NCBI GenBank assembly: GCA_963210315.1
Contig: OY723242.1
Location: 2,542,001-2,606,000 of the forward strand
Source of the DNA: Rhynchopus euleeides
Taxonomy: Eukaryota > Euglenozoa > Diplonemea > Diplonemida > Diplonemidae
Length of the DNA: 64,000 nucleotides
Reading direction: 5' to 3'
Shown here in pieces: positions 54,915 through 64,000 of this stretch. Under the pieces are notes generated by a model, which ran no database searches, had not been told where the DNA came from, and was given only the letters and a program-made list of their open reading frames with translations. Both the position numbers and the translations under genes were made by a program. Every line of letters starts with the position of its first letter. Within the stretch, counting starts at the first letter, position 1.

Positions 54915-57900
54915 CTACTCCGCCTTCTTCGCCTTGCAAGTTTTTTGGTAGTGGCCGGCTTCACCACACTTACGGCAGATGACGTGACGCTTCTTCCTGC
55001 TGGGCTGTGCCGGGGTCTGAGGTGCCTGCGACTCCTTGGTTTGCTGTGACTCCTGGGGCTGAGGTGCCTGCGACTCCTTGGGTTGCTGTGACTCAGGTGC
55101 CTGCGACTCCTTGGTTTGCTGTGACTCCTGGGGCGGAGGTGCCTGCGACTCGGGTGCCTGCTCGGTCTCACGCTTGCGTTTCTGAGTGGGCTCGGAGGCA
55201 CGCGAGCGTTTCTGAGCTGGCTGTCCCTCTGCGGGACCTGTAGATTTACGAACGAAGAAGTCACGGAGGTTCATCTGCCGGGGAGCAGCACGTGGAACAG
55301 GCACAGGCACTGATGACGACTCGACAGGCTTTCCTGATTCCCACAGGAGCTGCAGAAAAGGGGCCGAATTCTCACGCCTCAAAATGTCCAGCCAACTGTG
55401 TCGGATCGTGTGCACAAAAGGCCGGGCAGCGAAGCGGACGTCAGGCAACGTTGGAACACGCACAGAACTGTCATCAATGCCGCTGATGGGGAGGACATAT
55501 CCAAGTTCCCGCATCTGCTGCCTGACAGATTCCTTGCTCTGCCCCTCAACCCTCTCGCGCCACACTGCAGGAACAAGCGACGACATGGCTTCACGATACC
55601 AATTGTCGCTGAGCTTCCGCGATGCGCGCGTCTGGCACCCGCGAGTCGCCACACTCTTCATCCCGTCCAGGCGAGTATGAAACTCGGACTTGAAACGGGC
55701 GAAACCATGACGGTCTAAATACTGGAGAGTCATGGTCATGCCGCCGGGGATCGTCACCAAGTCACACCACTTGTGGACGAGGTTCTTCGATGCCTGGGTC
55801 ATGTGCGAAGGGGCGCTGTCCCAGACAAGTAGAACCCGCTCTCCGGCCTTGCACAGAGGGCGCAACACCACATCGATCCACCGCCCTAGCGTCTTCTCGT
55901 CCACCCAGCCCTTCTTCTGCCAGGCGACAGAAACTCCACTCTCGCGATGCACCTTCTCCTCCTGTTCCGACAGCCGTTTCCCTTCCCCGCGGTAAACGAT
56001 CATTTGGCGGACAGGCTCGAACGCTTGACGAAGAACATCGAAGCAAACACACCCCACCAACGTCGCGAACCGGTTCATCCCGCGGTCGACGTCCTGTCTC
56101 AACACGGGCTGGGCGCTGTCCCTCGGCACGAGTACCTTGTCAGAGTAACCTGACGCGGACCGGTACATGGGTGTCTCGTCCATGTTCACCACTTTGGTGT
56201 AGACACCGTACCGGGACCGAAGCAGAGAGGACTGAGGCAGGGGCGATGGCGTGGAGTAGTAGCCTGATGAAAGCCACCGAACCATGCTCCAAAACCTGTT
56301 GCAGTGTTCTGCTGCCTCGGTCGTACCGTACTTGGACGTGGTTTGCGCCCGGAAAGTGAACGAATTGCGGGAAGCAAAGGCAAGAAGAAAATCATCGCTG
56401 CATTTAAAATTTTCGCAGCCATCAATTTTCTGTGCCTCGGACAGAACCTTTTCCCGCAACATTGCCTTCGTGACCGCCTCATTGAGAGCGCGCTTCCCGA
56501 CAGCCCAGGCGAGCACAGTTGCCTCAAGAACCGGGAAGTACGCCTTTCGCCCACCTCCAGGCTGGCGCATCGTCCTCGTCTTGCTGTGCCGTTCGGGGAG
56601 GGCGGTCACGTTGGCGGGGAATGCCCGCTTGATCCGCTGAGCCATATCCGAGAGGTGCCTTGCTTCCCCACCAACAAAGCGAGTCATGATGCTAACAGTG
56701 CTCCACTCAGGGTCGCGCGTCTTGCTGAACATTCTCAGGTAGGTCGCAAGCACGTGTTTAAACCCCTGACTGAAACTCGCCCGGTGCGCCACACCCTCGG
56801 AAGTAGTCGGTTTTGCTGCCTTCGTGCCATCAGTACGCTCTTTCTTTAAATAAGCTGCCATATCCTCTTCGGTAAGGACTCTGGCAGGCCCAACAACTCG
56901 AACTGGATCCTTTGGCTCAGCATCATCATTGGGATCAGCAAGGACGTGCGAAGAGACGGGCACAGGGTCGGCAGGGTCGGCAGGGGCAGCAGGATCAACA
57001 GGGTCAACAGGATCAACAGGAGCAGCAGGAGCAGCAGTCTCAGAAGAGAGAGGCGCATCGTCATCACCCCATGCGACTTGCAATGCTCCATCCAATGCCA
57101 TGTACACCTCACCCAAGCGGGTGTCGATGACATCATACATCAGATTGGAGGTGTCGAAGTCTTCATGGGCGACTGCATGGGTGTGCCGAGAGCGCGAACG
57201 ATCCGAGGTGACGGCAGAGAGGTATTTCGAAAATACCGAATCGGACAGCGAGTGCAGATTCAGGACAGCGATCTCCAGGTCGATCGTGCTCTCGTCAAAA
57301 GCAAATGATTCGACAAGAGAACGCACATCCTCCCGTGGAAGCGGCGATCCGTCCGCATTTATGCGGGGAAACAGATACGTCGCGAGACGGGCCGCACGAT
57401 ATCCGCAGGTCCACCCATCAACCTGGCGCGTTCCTGTCGAAATAATCTCAACAGAATCGAACAGGGGGGTCAGGCGGTGGAGGAGCTGGCTTCGGGACGC
57501 AATACCTGCCGGGTCGACAACAAACGCGGATCTGTTGCGCCAGATCACGTTGACCCAGTGCTGTCCGTTCCCGTCGGAGGTATTGGCAACAAACCCTTGC
57601 CAAATACCCGGGTTGCTGCCGAGGGGCTGCGGAACGTCAAACCCCGACGGCTGGAGGATGCGATACCAGTGACCCTGAGTGAGACGAGTCACTTCTGGGG
57701 TGTAGTTCGCACCCTCCCCCGCACGGACCTCCGAGCTCACTTCACTCGAGCCGATGTCCCACCAGAAGAGCATGAGCGCCTGCACCTGCATGGTGGACAG
57801 CCAGGCGCCCCTCTTCACCTTCTCCAGGTCACCCCTGAAGCCGAAATCGACTGCGATCATCTCGTCGTCATCGTCGCAGTCATCGTCGCTGATGTCGATG

Positions 57901-58124
57901 ACCTCTCCTCCACCCCCACCCCGCGACACCGGGATTTCGGGCCTCCTGGGCACCCGCCGCCTCCTCCGCCTCCGCTTCTCCTTCGCCCTCCGCCCCTTGT
58001 GGACCGCGCTTCCACAAACCTCCCGCAATTTGCAGGGGGCTTGCGGGAGCGACAGTGTGTACAGACCCGCTGAGAGGGCTAGCACACAGACCTTCAGGCG
58101 CAAGGCAAGCGCCTTGGACACCAT
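54915..58124 (-). CDS. Pogo-like transposase fused to a SUMO-type protease domain
   Basis: An intact 1069-codon frame. A basic run (44-61, likely NLS) precedes VIDISDDD (75-82), a classic SUMO-interacting motif pattern. Residues ~110-255 look like a C48/Ulp1-like cysteine protease: H189 (GQHW), D204 (VVDPAG), Q234 and C240 (QVDGWTCGYRAA). After an acidic/Pro linker, ~500-600 resembles a CENP-B/Tc5-type helix-turn-helix region. The catalytic core carries D649 (VVNMDET), D769 (LLVWDSAPSHM) and D804 (LQYLDRHGFARFK), a pogo-type DDD triad with 34 residues between the last two. QMNLRDFF (950-957) fits the PCNA-binding PIP box exactly. A Gln/Glu/Ser repeat tail ends in a CX2CX4HX4C knuckle (C1050, C1053, H1058, C1063). 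The protease fusion is unusual for the group. Confidence 0.85.
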   Translation of the reverse strand: MVSKALALRLKVCVLALSAGLYTLSLPQAPCKLREVCGSAVHKGRRAKEKRRRRRRRVPRRPEIPVSRGGGGGEVIDISDDDCDDDDEMIAVDFGFRGDLEKVKRGAWLSTMQVQALMLFWWDIGSSEVSSEVRAGEGANYTPEVTRLTQGHWYRILQPSGFDVPQPLGSNPGIWQGFVANTSDGNGQHWVNVIWRNRSAFVVDPAGIASRSQLLHRLTPLFDSVEIISTGTRQVDGWTCGYRAARLATYLFPRINADGSPLPREDVRSLVESFAFDESTIDLEIAVLNLHSLSDSVFSKYLSAVTSDRSRSRHTHAVAHEDFDTSNLMYDVIDTRLGEVYMALDGALQVAWGDDDAPLSSETAAPAAPVDPVDPVDPAAPADPADPVPVSSHVLADPNDDAEPKDPVRVVGPARVLTEEDMAAYLKKERTDGTKAAKPTTSEGVAHRASFSQGFKHVLATYLRMFSKTRDPEWSTVSIMTRFVGGEARHLSDMAQRIKRAFPANVTALPERHSKTRTMRQPGGGRKAYFPVLEATVLAWAVGKRALNEAVTKAMLREKVLSEAQKIDGCENFKCSDDFLLAFASRNSFTFRAQTTSKYGTTEAAEHCNRFWSMVRWLSSGYYSTPSPLPQSSLLRSRYGVYTKVVNMDETPMYRSASGYSDKVLVPRDSAQPVLRQDVDRGMNRFATLVGCVCFDVLRQAFEPVRQMIVYRGEGKRLSEQEEKVHRESGVSVAWQKKGWVDEKTLGRWIDVVLRPLCKAGERVLLVWDSAPSHMTQASKNLVHKWCDLVTIPGGMTMTLQYLDRHGFARFKSEFHTRLDGMKSVATRGCQTRASRKLSDNWYREAMSSLVPAVWRERVEGQSKESVRQQMRELGYVLPISGIDDSSVRVPTLPDVRFAARPFVHTIRHSWLDILRRENSAPFLQLLWESGKPVESSSVPVPVPRAAPRQMNLRDFFVRKSTGPAEGQPAQKRSRASEPTQKRKRETEQAPESQAPPPQESQQTKESQAPESQQPKESQAPQPQESQQTKESQAPQTPAQPSRKKRHVICRKCGEAGHYQKTCKAKKAE

Positions 58125-58501
58125 ACTGACGAGGGGGCTGGACGAAGAGGAAATGGACTATTAGGTCTCCTGCCAGGATGTGTGGTGCAACAACGAGATC
58201 ACGGGAATCGGGGGGGAGCGGAGGCGGGCTTTTTATAGTGCAACGGACATCCATGGGGTGGGGGTAGGGGGGCTGCTCAGCTACAGGACAGTTCACCATC
58301 GATATTTCCATGCACACGAATGCATCGGATTTTTGTTTGCGGGTTTGCGGGTTTGCGGGGATACAGATACTGATTCCTGCTGCATCGAGAGTCCAAACGG
58401 GCATGTACCGAGCATAGACAGTCCGACGGAAACCAGACTGATCGAATATGGTTTTACATCAGACTTACTGAGATGTGTTTTATAATACTTCCCAAGTCTT
58501 A

Positions 58502-58610
58502 GGGGGCCCTCGCTACCAAGTGTGACTGAGTGAGAAAAAGTGAGAAGTCAGCCATGTTTGGCTGAAAACTGACGACTCGTGACTCACAGTGACTCGTAGC
58601 GAGGGCCCCC
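58502..58610. mobile_element. MITE, 109-bp family (inverted subtype)
   Basis: Ends GGGGGCCCTCGCTACCAAG and GTAGCGAGGGCCCCC, 109 bp, flanked by TTA on both sides. It is opposite in orientation to the copies at 26127 and 54501 and has a different middle (CAGCCATGTTTGGCTGAAAA). Confidence 0.92.
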
Positions 58611-58646
58611 TTACAGGAAATATAAGACTTATCGGATCTGGCGGAA

Positions 58647-58699
58647 TTTTTTCGGAGTCTTATAAGATTTTCCCAAAATCTTACAAGACTCCGAAAAAA
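58647..58699. repeat. Near-perfect 25-bp-arm hairpin
   Basis: TTTTTTCGGAGTCTTATAAG and the facing CTTACAAGACTCCGAAAAAA, arms of 25 bp with one mismatch around CCC. It is subterminal in the pogo-like element. Confidence 0.8.
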
Positions 58700-58879
58700 G
58701 TTGCCGGGATTTATCTGGATTCTTGGCTTACTGCATACTACTTACTTAGACTTACAGTGAAACCGTAAGTCTTCGGGGCCAATACGCGTAAGAACCATAA
58801 GGATCCAACGAGACTCTTACCGTATTTGACCCCCCCCCCCCCCCCAGTAAAGCGGCTTGCCAAACCATAAAAACCCCCA

Positions 58880-58988
58880 GGGGGCCCTCGCTACCAAGTG
58901 TGACTGAGTGAGAAAAAGTGAGAAGTCAGCCATGTTTGGCTGAAAACTGACGACTCGTGACTCACAGTGACTCGTAGCGAGGGCCCCC
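58880..58988. mobile_element. MITE, 109-bp family (inverted subtype), second nearby copy
   Basis: Almost identical to 58502-58610 and only 270 bp away; flanked by CCA on both sides. Confidence 0.92.
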
Positions 58989-59029
58989 CCAAAATGCCGA
59001 ATAATTTCTATCAGGCTAATACAAGCATA

Positions 59030-60600
59030 TACAACCAAAATCTGAAAAACCGTATACTTTAGTCGTTTACTTGGGCAGCAGCAATTTGTACATTTTTTTG
59101 ACAATTTTGAGTTGTGACCCCACCGTGAATTCCGCGGTATACCTAGCGATCAATTCCGCCCTGTTTCGAGTTCCGGAAATGCAGTCTGTTGGGTTCAAAT
59201 TGGGATGCGGATGCGCATCCCAATTTGACTGGTGAGGTTGGCCGGGAAAAAAAATATTTCAAAAAATCTCGGAAAGCTATGGTAGCAACGGAATCAAATG
59301 CGGCCAGAATCGGGGAAAAAGGTGTAGTGGAAGACAATTTACTCCCAGATGCAGTTCTCACCCCCTTGGTAGGCTTTTGTACAGTGCTTTTTTTGCTTCT
59401 TATTGCCTGCGAATCCACCACCTTCCATGCACAGGAAAACTCATCTGAATCATGTGAAACACAAACATGGCCTGCTTCAAATGCAAGAGTTCATGGACTG
59501 CTTCCCCGGGCAGTGCAGAATGGCCTGAAGGCCCCCCACCCAGTGGTCTCGCTGGGGGTCGGGCAAACCAAAAAAGAGGTAGGGCACAGGGTGGGCCGAG
59601 CTCGCTCCGCAGGGGAAAAAGTGCAGCCCAACCCCACTCCGATTTCCCGCAGTATGATGCAAACAGGGCCACAGAACGTTTTCCCCCCAATTCGAAAGGC
59701 ATCGGATGCTGCCGCCTTAGATCGTCCTGCTGGACCAAAAATCAGTAGTCAGGGGGTCTTGGGTTGCCATTGAGCACTTGCAAAACTGCAATCCCGAGTA
59801 ACTTTGCCAGCGCGCCGTGTTCAGGAACGGCAGCAAAGCTAACAGGCTACAGGGGGGTCTGGGGGGCGGAGCCCCCCAGCCGCCGGAGGCCACGGTAGTG
59901 AACATCCTAAAATCCCTCGAAGGCTAATCCCCACACCGGTTGGTGCTGTTGCACATTCCAGGCGGGGATGATCCTTCGCTTGACCTGATGAGTGCCTGAC
60001 GGTGCGCTTCGATGAGCACCACCAAGCCCCCAGCACCTGGTACACCTGCTCATGATGGCGTTGGGTTTTCATACGCTGCGCGTGAAAACTCGGCTACAAG
60101 GCCGAACCCAAAAGCCCCAAAATCTGACCCATCCGCAAAATTCGACGGGGAAAATATTGAGGTAGGGCCGAGGTAGGGCCATGCCACCCCTGGCGGCCCA
60201 CCCTCCCCAAAAATTACAGAAAAAGGGAGGTGGGGCCGCGGCCCCCCCTGCCAGCCCTGGCACGAGATCACTGCCCCCACCTCTCCCCTGACTTTCTCAA
60301 TTGCTCCAGGATTTCGGCTATTTTCGGCTATTTTTGTGTACTTTGGGACCCCGTGTAGGAGGCCTTATACACCGCAAAAGTCACCGATTTTTTTTTCCTG
60401 GGAAGGTTCTCACTAAAACTACACAGGAATCACATTTTTGGGCCGGAAAATTTTTGTTTCCGGCCCGGACGCCTCCCTGAGACGGACCCATTTTTGGGTC
60501 GATTTTTGGGGGGATTTTCCTTAGGAAAGTTGGTAATAGTGGTTGGGCAGCAGTAAATTGGACTCTACTTAGGCCAACTGAGGTCAGGTGACTGTCCCAT
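59030..60600. other. Intergenic; no gene recognised
   Basis: Holds a 15-bp-arm hairpin at 59195-59228 (TCAAATTGGGATGCG and complement) and one inverted GC-rich repeat. A 194-codon plus frame (59189-59773) has no recognisable domain and begins within the hairpin. Confidence 0.5.
59851..59906 (-). repeat. GC-rich dispersed repeat, copy 4 (inverted)
   Basis: Reverse complement of the unit at 24139, AGGGGGGTCTGGGGGGCGGA through GTAGTGAACATC. Confidence 0.85.
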
Positions 60601-60614
60601 TTTTTCCGCTTTTT

Positions 60615-60805
60615 TGTCGTCACTTCCTGTCACTTACGGTCACTTAGCTTCACTTACAGTCACCGCACGTCACTTACAGTCACAGAGCGTCACTTAGCGT
60701 CACTTAAGGTCACTTAGCGTCACTTAGTGTCACTTACCGGTCACTTACCGTCACTTAGCGTCACTTACAGTCACTTACAGTCACTTACCGTCACTTACAG
60801 TCACT
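60615..60805. repeat. About 10-bp tandem repeat GTCACTTANS
   Basis: About 18 imperfect copies of GTCACTTAGC/GTCACTTACA/GTCACTTACC in a row. Confidence 0.85.
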
Positions 60806-60973
60806 CAGGGAGTCGTTGGTTTTCTCGTGTTCTGAGCTGACCAAGCCCTGTAATGGCAAAAAACCGAGCGTGGTCGGTGTGAATCCCGCAGGACTGATCG
60901 TGAATGCAATGAGAAGGGACATATTTCCCACCCGACAAGCATGTGAACGACAGTGCTGTCGATCACGATCGGT

Positions 60974-63900
60974 GCCCCGATATTGTCCACATCTCTACGA
61001 AGTTGCCCCGATATTTTCCACACCTCTATGAGGTTGCCCCGACATTTTCCACACCTCTGCGAGGTTGCCCCGCTATTTTCCACACCTCTACGAGGTTGCC
61101 CCGATATTTTCCACACCGCTACGAGGTTGCCCCGACATTTTCCACACCTCTACGAGGTTGCCCCGACATTTTCCACACCTATGCGAGGTTGCCCCGACAT
61201 TTTCCACACCTCTACGAGGTTGCTCCGATATTTTCCACACCTCTACGAGGTTGCCCCGACATTTTCCACACCTATGCGAGGTTGCCCCGACATTTTCCAC
61301 ACCTCTACGAGGTTGCCCCGACATTTTCCACACCTCTACGAGGTTGCTCCGATATTTTCCACACCTCTACGAGGTTGCCCCGACATTTTCCACACCTATG
61401 CGAGGTTGCCCCGACATTTTCCACACCTCTACGAGGTTGCTCCGATATTTTCCACACCTCTACGAGGTTGCCCCGACATTTTCCACACCTATGCGAGGTT
61501 GCCCCGACATTTTCCACACCTCTACGAGGTTGCCCCGACATTTTCCACACCTCTACGAGGTTGCCCCGATATTTTCCACACCTCTACGAGGTTGCCCCGA
61601 TATTTTCCACACCTCTGCGAGGTTGCCCCGATATTTTCCACACCTCTACGAGGTTGCCCCGATATTTTCCACACCTCTGCGAGGTTGCCCCGATATTTTC
61701 CACACCTCTACGAGGTTGCCCCGACATTTTCCACACCTCTGCGAGGTTGCCCCGATATTTTCCACACCTCTACGAGGTTGCCCCGATGTTTTCCACACCT
61801 CTACGAGGTTGCCCCGACATTTTCCACACCTCTGCGAGGTTGCCCCGATATTTTCCACACCTCTACGAGGTTGCCCCGATGTTTTCCACACCTCTACGAG
61901 GTTGCCCCGACATTTTCCACACCTCTGCGAGGTTGCCCCGATATTTTCCACACCTCTACGAGGTTGCCCCGACATTTTCCACACCTCTGCGAGGTTGCCC
62001 CGATATTTTCCACACCTCTGCGAGGTTGCCCCGATATTTTCCACACCTCTACGAGGTTGCCCCGATATTTTCCACACCTCTACGAGGTTGCCCCGACATT
62101 TTCCACACCTCTGCGAGGTTGCCCCGATATTTTCCACACCTCTACGAGGTTGCCCCGACATTTTCCAAACCTCTGCGAGGTTGCCCCGATATTTTCCACA
62201 CCTCTGCGAGGTTGCCCCGACATTTTCCACACCTCTGCGAGGTTGCCCCGACATTTTCCACACCTCTGCGAGGTTGCCCCGATATTTTCCACACCTCTGC
62301 GAGGTTGCCCCGATATTTTCCACACCTCTACGAGGTTGCCCCGACATTTTCCACACCTCTGCGAGGTTGCCCCGATATTTTCCACACCTCTACGAGGTTG
62401 CCCCGATGTTTTCCACACCTCTACGAGGTTGCCCCGACATTTTCCACACCTCTGCGAGGTTGCCCCGATATTTTCCACACCTCTACGAGGTTGCCCCGAC
62501 ATTTTCCACACCTCTGCGAGGTTGCCCCGATATTTTCCACACCTCTGCGAGGTTGCCCCGATATTTTCCACACCTCTACGAGGTTGCCCCGATATTTTCC
62601 ACACCTCTACGAGGTTGCCCCGACATTTTCCACACCTCTGCGAGGTTGCCCCGATATTTTCCACACCTCTACGAGGTTGCCCCGACATTTTCCAAACCTC
62701 TGCGAGGTTGCCCCGATATTTTCCACACCTCTGCGAGGTTGCCCCGACATTTTCCACACCTCTGCGAGGTTGCCCCGACATTTTCCACACCTCTGCGAGG
62801 TTGCCCCGATATTTTCCACACCTCTACGAGGTTGCCCCGACATTTTCCACACCTCTGCGAGGTTGCCCCGATATTTTCCACACCTCTACGAGGTTGCCCC
62901 GATGTTTTCCACACCTCTACGAGGTTGCCCCGACATTTTCCACACCTCTGCGAGGTTGCCCCGATATTTTCCACACCTCTACGAGGTTGCCCCGATGTTT
63001 TCCACACCTCTACGAGGTTGCCCCGACATTTTCCACACCTCTGCGAGGTTGCCCCGATATTTTCCACACCTCTACGAGGTTGCCCCGACATTTTCCACAC
63101 CTCTGCGAGGTTGCCCCGATATTTTCCACACCTCTGCGAGGTTGCCCCGATATTTTCCACACCTCTACGAGGTTGCCCCGACATTTTCCACACCTCTGCG
63201 AGGTTGCCCCGATATTTTCCACACCTCTACGAGGTTGCCCCGACATTTTCCAAACCTCTGCGAGGTTGCCCCGATATTTTCCACACCTCTGCGAGGTTGC
63301 CCCGACATTTTCCACACCTCTGCGAGGTTGCCCTGACATTTTCCACACCTCTGCGAGGTTGCCCCGATATTTTCCACACCTCTGCGAGGTTGCCCCGATA
63401 TTTTCCACACCTCTACGAGGTTGCCCCGACATTTTCCACACCTCTGCGAGGTTGCCCCGATATTTTCCACACCTCTACGAGGTTGCCCCGATGTTTTCCA
63501 CACCTCTACGAGGTTGCCCCGACATTTTCCACACCTCTGCGAGGTTGCCCCGATATTTTCCACACCTCTACGAGGTTGCCCCGATGTTTTCCACACCTCT
63601 ACGAGGTTGCCCCGACATTTTCCACACCTCTGCGAGGTTGCCCCGATATTTTCCACACCTCTACGAGGTTGCCCCGACATTTTCCACACCTCTGCGAGGT
63701 TGCCCCGATATTTTCCACACCTCTGCGAGGTTGCCCCGATATTTTCCACACCTCTGCGAGGTTGCCCCGATATTTTCCACACCTCTACGAGGTTGCCCCG
63801 ACATTTTCCAAACCTCTGCGAGGTTGCCCCGATATTTTCCACACCTCTGCGAGGTTGCCCCGACATTTTCCACACCTCTGCGAGGTTGCCCCGACATTTT

Positions 63901-64000
63901 CCACACCTCTGCGAGGTTGCCCCGATATTTTCCACACCTCTGCGAGGTTGCCCCGATATTTTCCACACCTCTACGAGGTTGCCCCGACATTTTCCACACC
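60974..64000. repeat. 31-bp minisatellite array D, at least 97 units, runs off the window
   Basis: The unit is CCCCGA(T/C)ATTTTCCACACC followed by TCT(A/G)CGAGGTTG. The first units are diverged (ATTGTCCACATCTCTACG), then very homogeneous. Variants such as GATGTTTT recur in pairs 93 bp apart (three units), so there is higher-order structure. The 797-codon plus frame through it is an artefact of the stop-free unit. Confidence 0.95.

Larger units (their letters stand above)
54625..59029. mobile_element. Pogo-like (Tc1/mariner superfamily) DNA transposon, 4.4 kb
   Basis: The left end TATGCTTGTATTAGCCTG and right end CAGGCTAATACAAGCATA are perfect 18-bp inverted repeats, each flanked by TA, the target of this superfamily. 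It encloses a complete transposase gene on the minus strand. Two 109-bp MITEs have inserted near the right end (58502, 58880). Confidence 0.85.

Noticed and set aside
59189-59773. 194-codon plus-strand frame with a hydrophobic stretch
   Set aside because: No family resemblance; begins inside a hairpin; neighbouring frames have similar length.
60943-63336. 797-codon plus-strand frame in array D
   Set aside because: Same artefact of a 31-bp stop-free tandem unit; open frames also occur on the minus strand.

Overview
The window reads as nuclear DNA of a GC-rich unicellular eukaryote; I cannot name the species. The evidence is GT-AG spliceosomal introns with GTATG-type donors, a FAM184-like coiled-coil gene (a family typical of ciliated or flagellated eukaryotes), ubiquitin-like, jacalin and DUF4116 proteins, non-LTR retrotransposons, several TIR transposon families, and long minisatellites. 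There are few host genes. Most of the 64 kb is mobile or repetitive DNA.

Layout. 1-1755: low-complexity DNA and two small MITEs. 1756-11020: a 9.3-kb TIR element packed with three 31-bp minisatellites. 11275-12092: another TIR-bounded element. 13057-16504: FAM184-like gene. 17686-18807: secreted Cys-rich protein. 20280-22469 and 27512-29617: two intact DUF4116-repeat genes with ubiquitin-like N termini. 30487-31897: ubiquitin-like plus jacalin gene with a broken frame. 32386-42795: a third DUF4116 copy, now a pseudogene. It is split by a ~0.5-kb retroelement and a complete 7.6-kb non-LTR retrotransposon, both inserted at the same 20-bp site. 44352-45405: a two-exon gene of unknown function. 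46540-50397: a TTAA-flanked DNA transposon with a large DDE-like transposase gene. 50761-54459: a 3.7-kb second copy of the minisatellite TIR element. 54625-59029: a TA-flanked pogo-like transposon. 60974-64000: a further 31-bp array that runs off the end.

Most notable systems. (1) The retrotransposon pair: both elements begin with a sequence that folds as an HDV-like self-cleaving ribozyme, and both sit at the same 20-mer in a DUF4116 gene, giving three copies of the target. The large element's ORF1 (OTU protease) is open in frame with the host gene and has no ATG ahead of its protease domain. (2) The pogo-like transposase combines a candidate SUMO-interacting motif, a Ulp1/C48-like protease triad, a CENP-B-type DNA-binding region, a DDD catalytic triad, a canonical PCNA-binding PIP box and a CCHC knuckle. 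(3) The two giant elements share TIRs and 3-bp target duplications with ~107-109-bp MITEs scattered through the window, carry three 31-bp minisatellites with very different copy numbers, and contain a fragment of a class III nucleotide cyclase.

The DUF4116 copies also show segmental duplication and mosaicism: copy 3 has the 5' flank and N terminus of copy 2 but the body and 3' flank of copy 1. All functional assignments come from reading motifs by eye; no database search or folding program was run.
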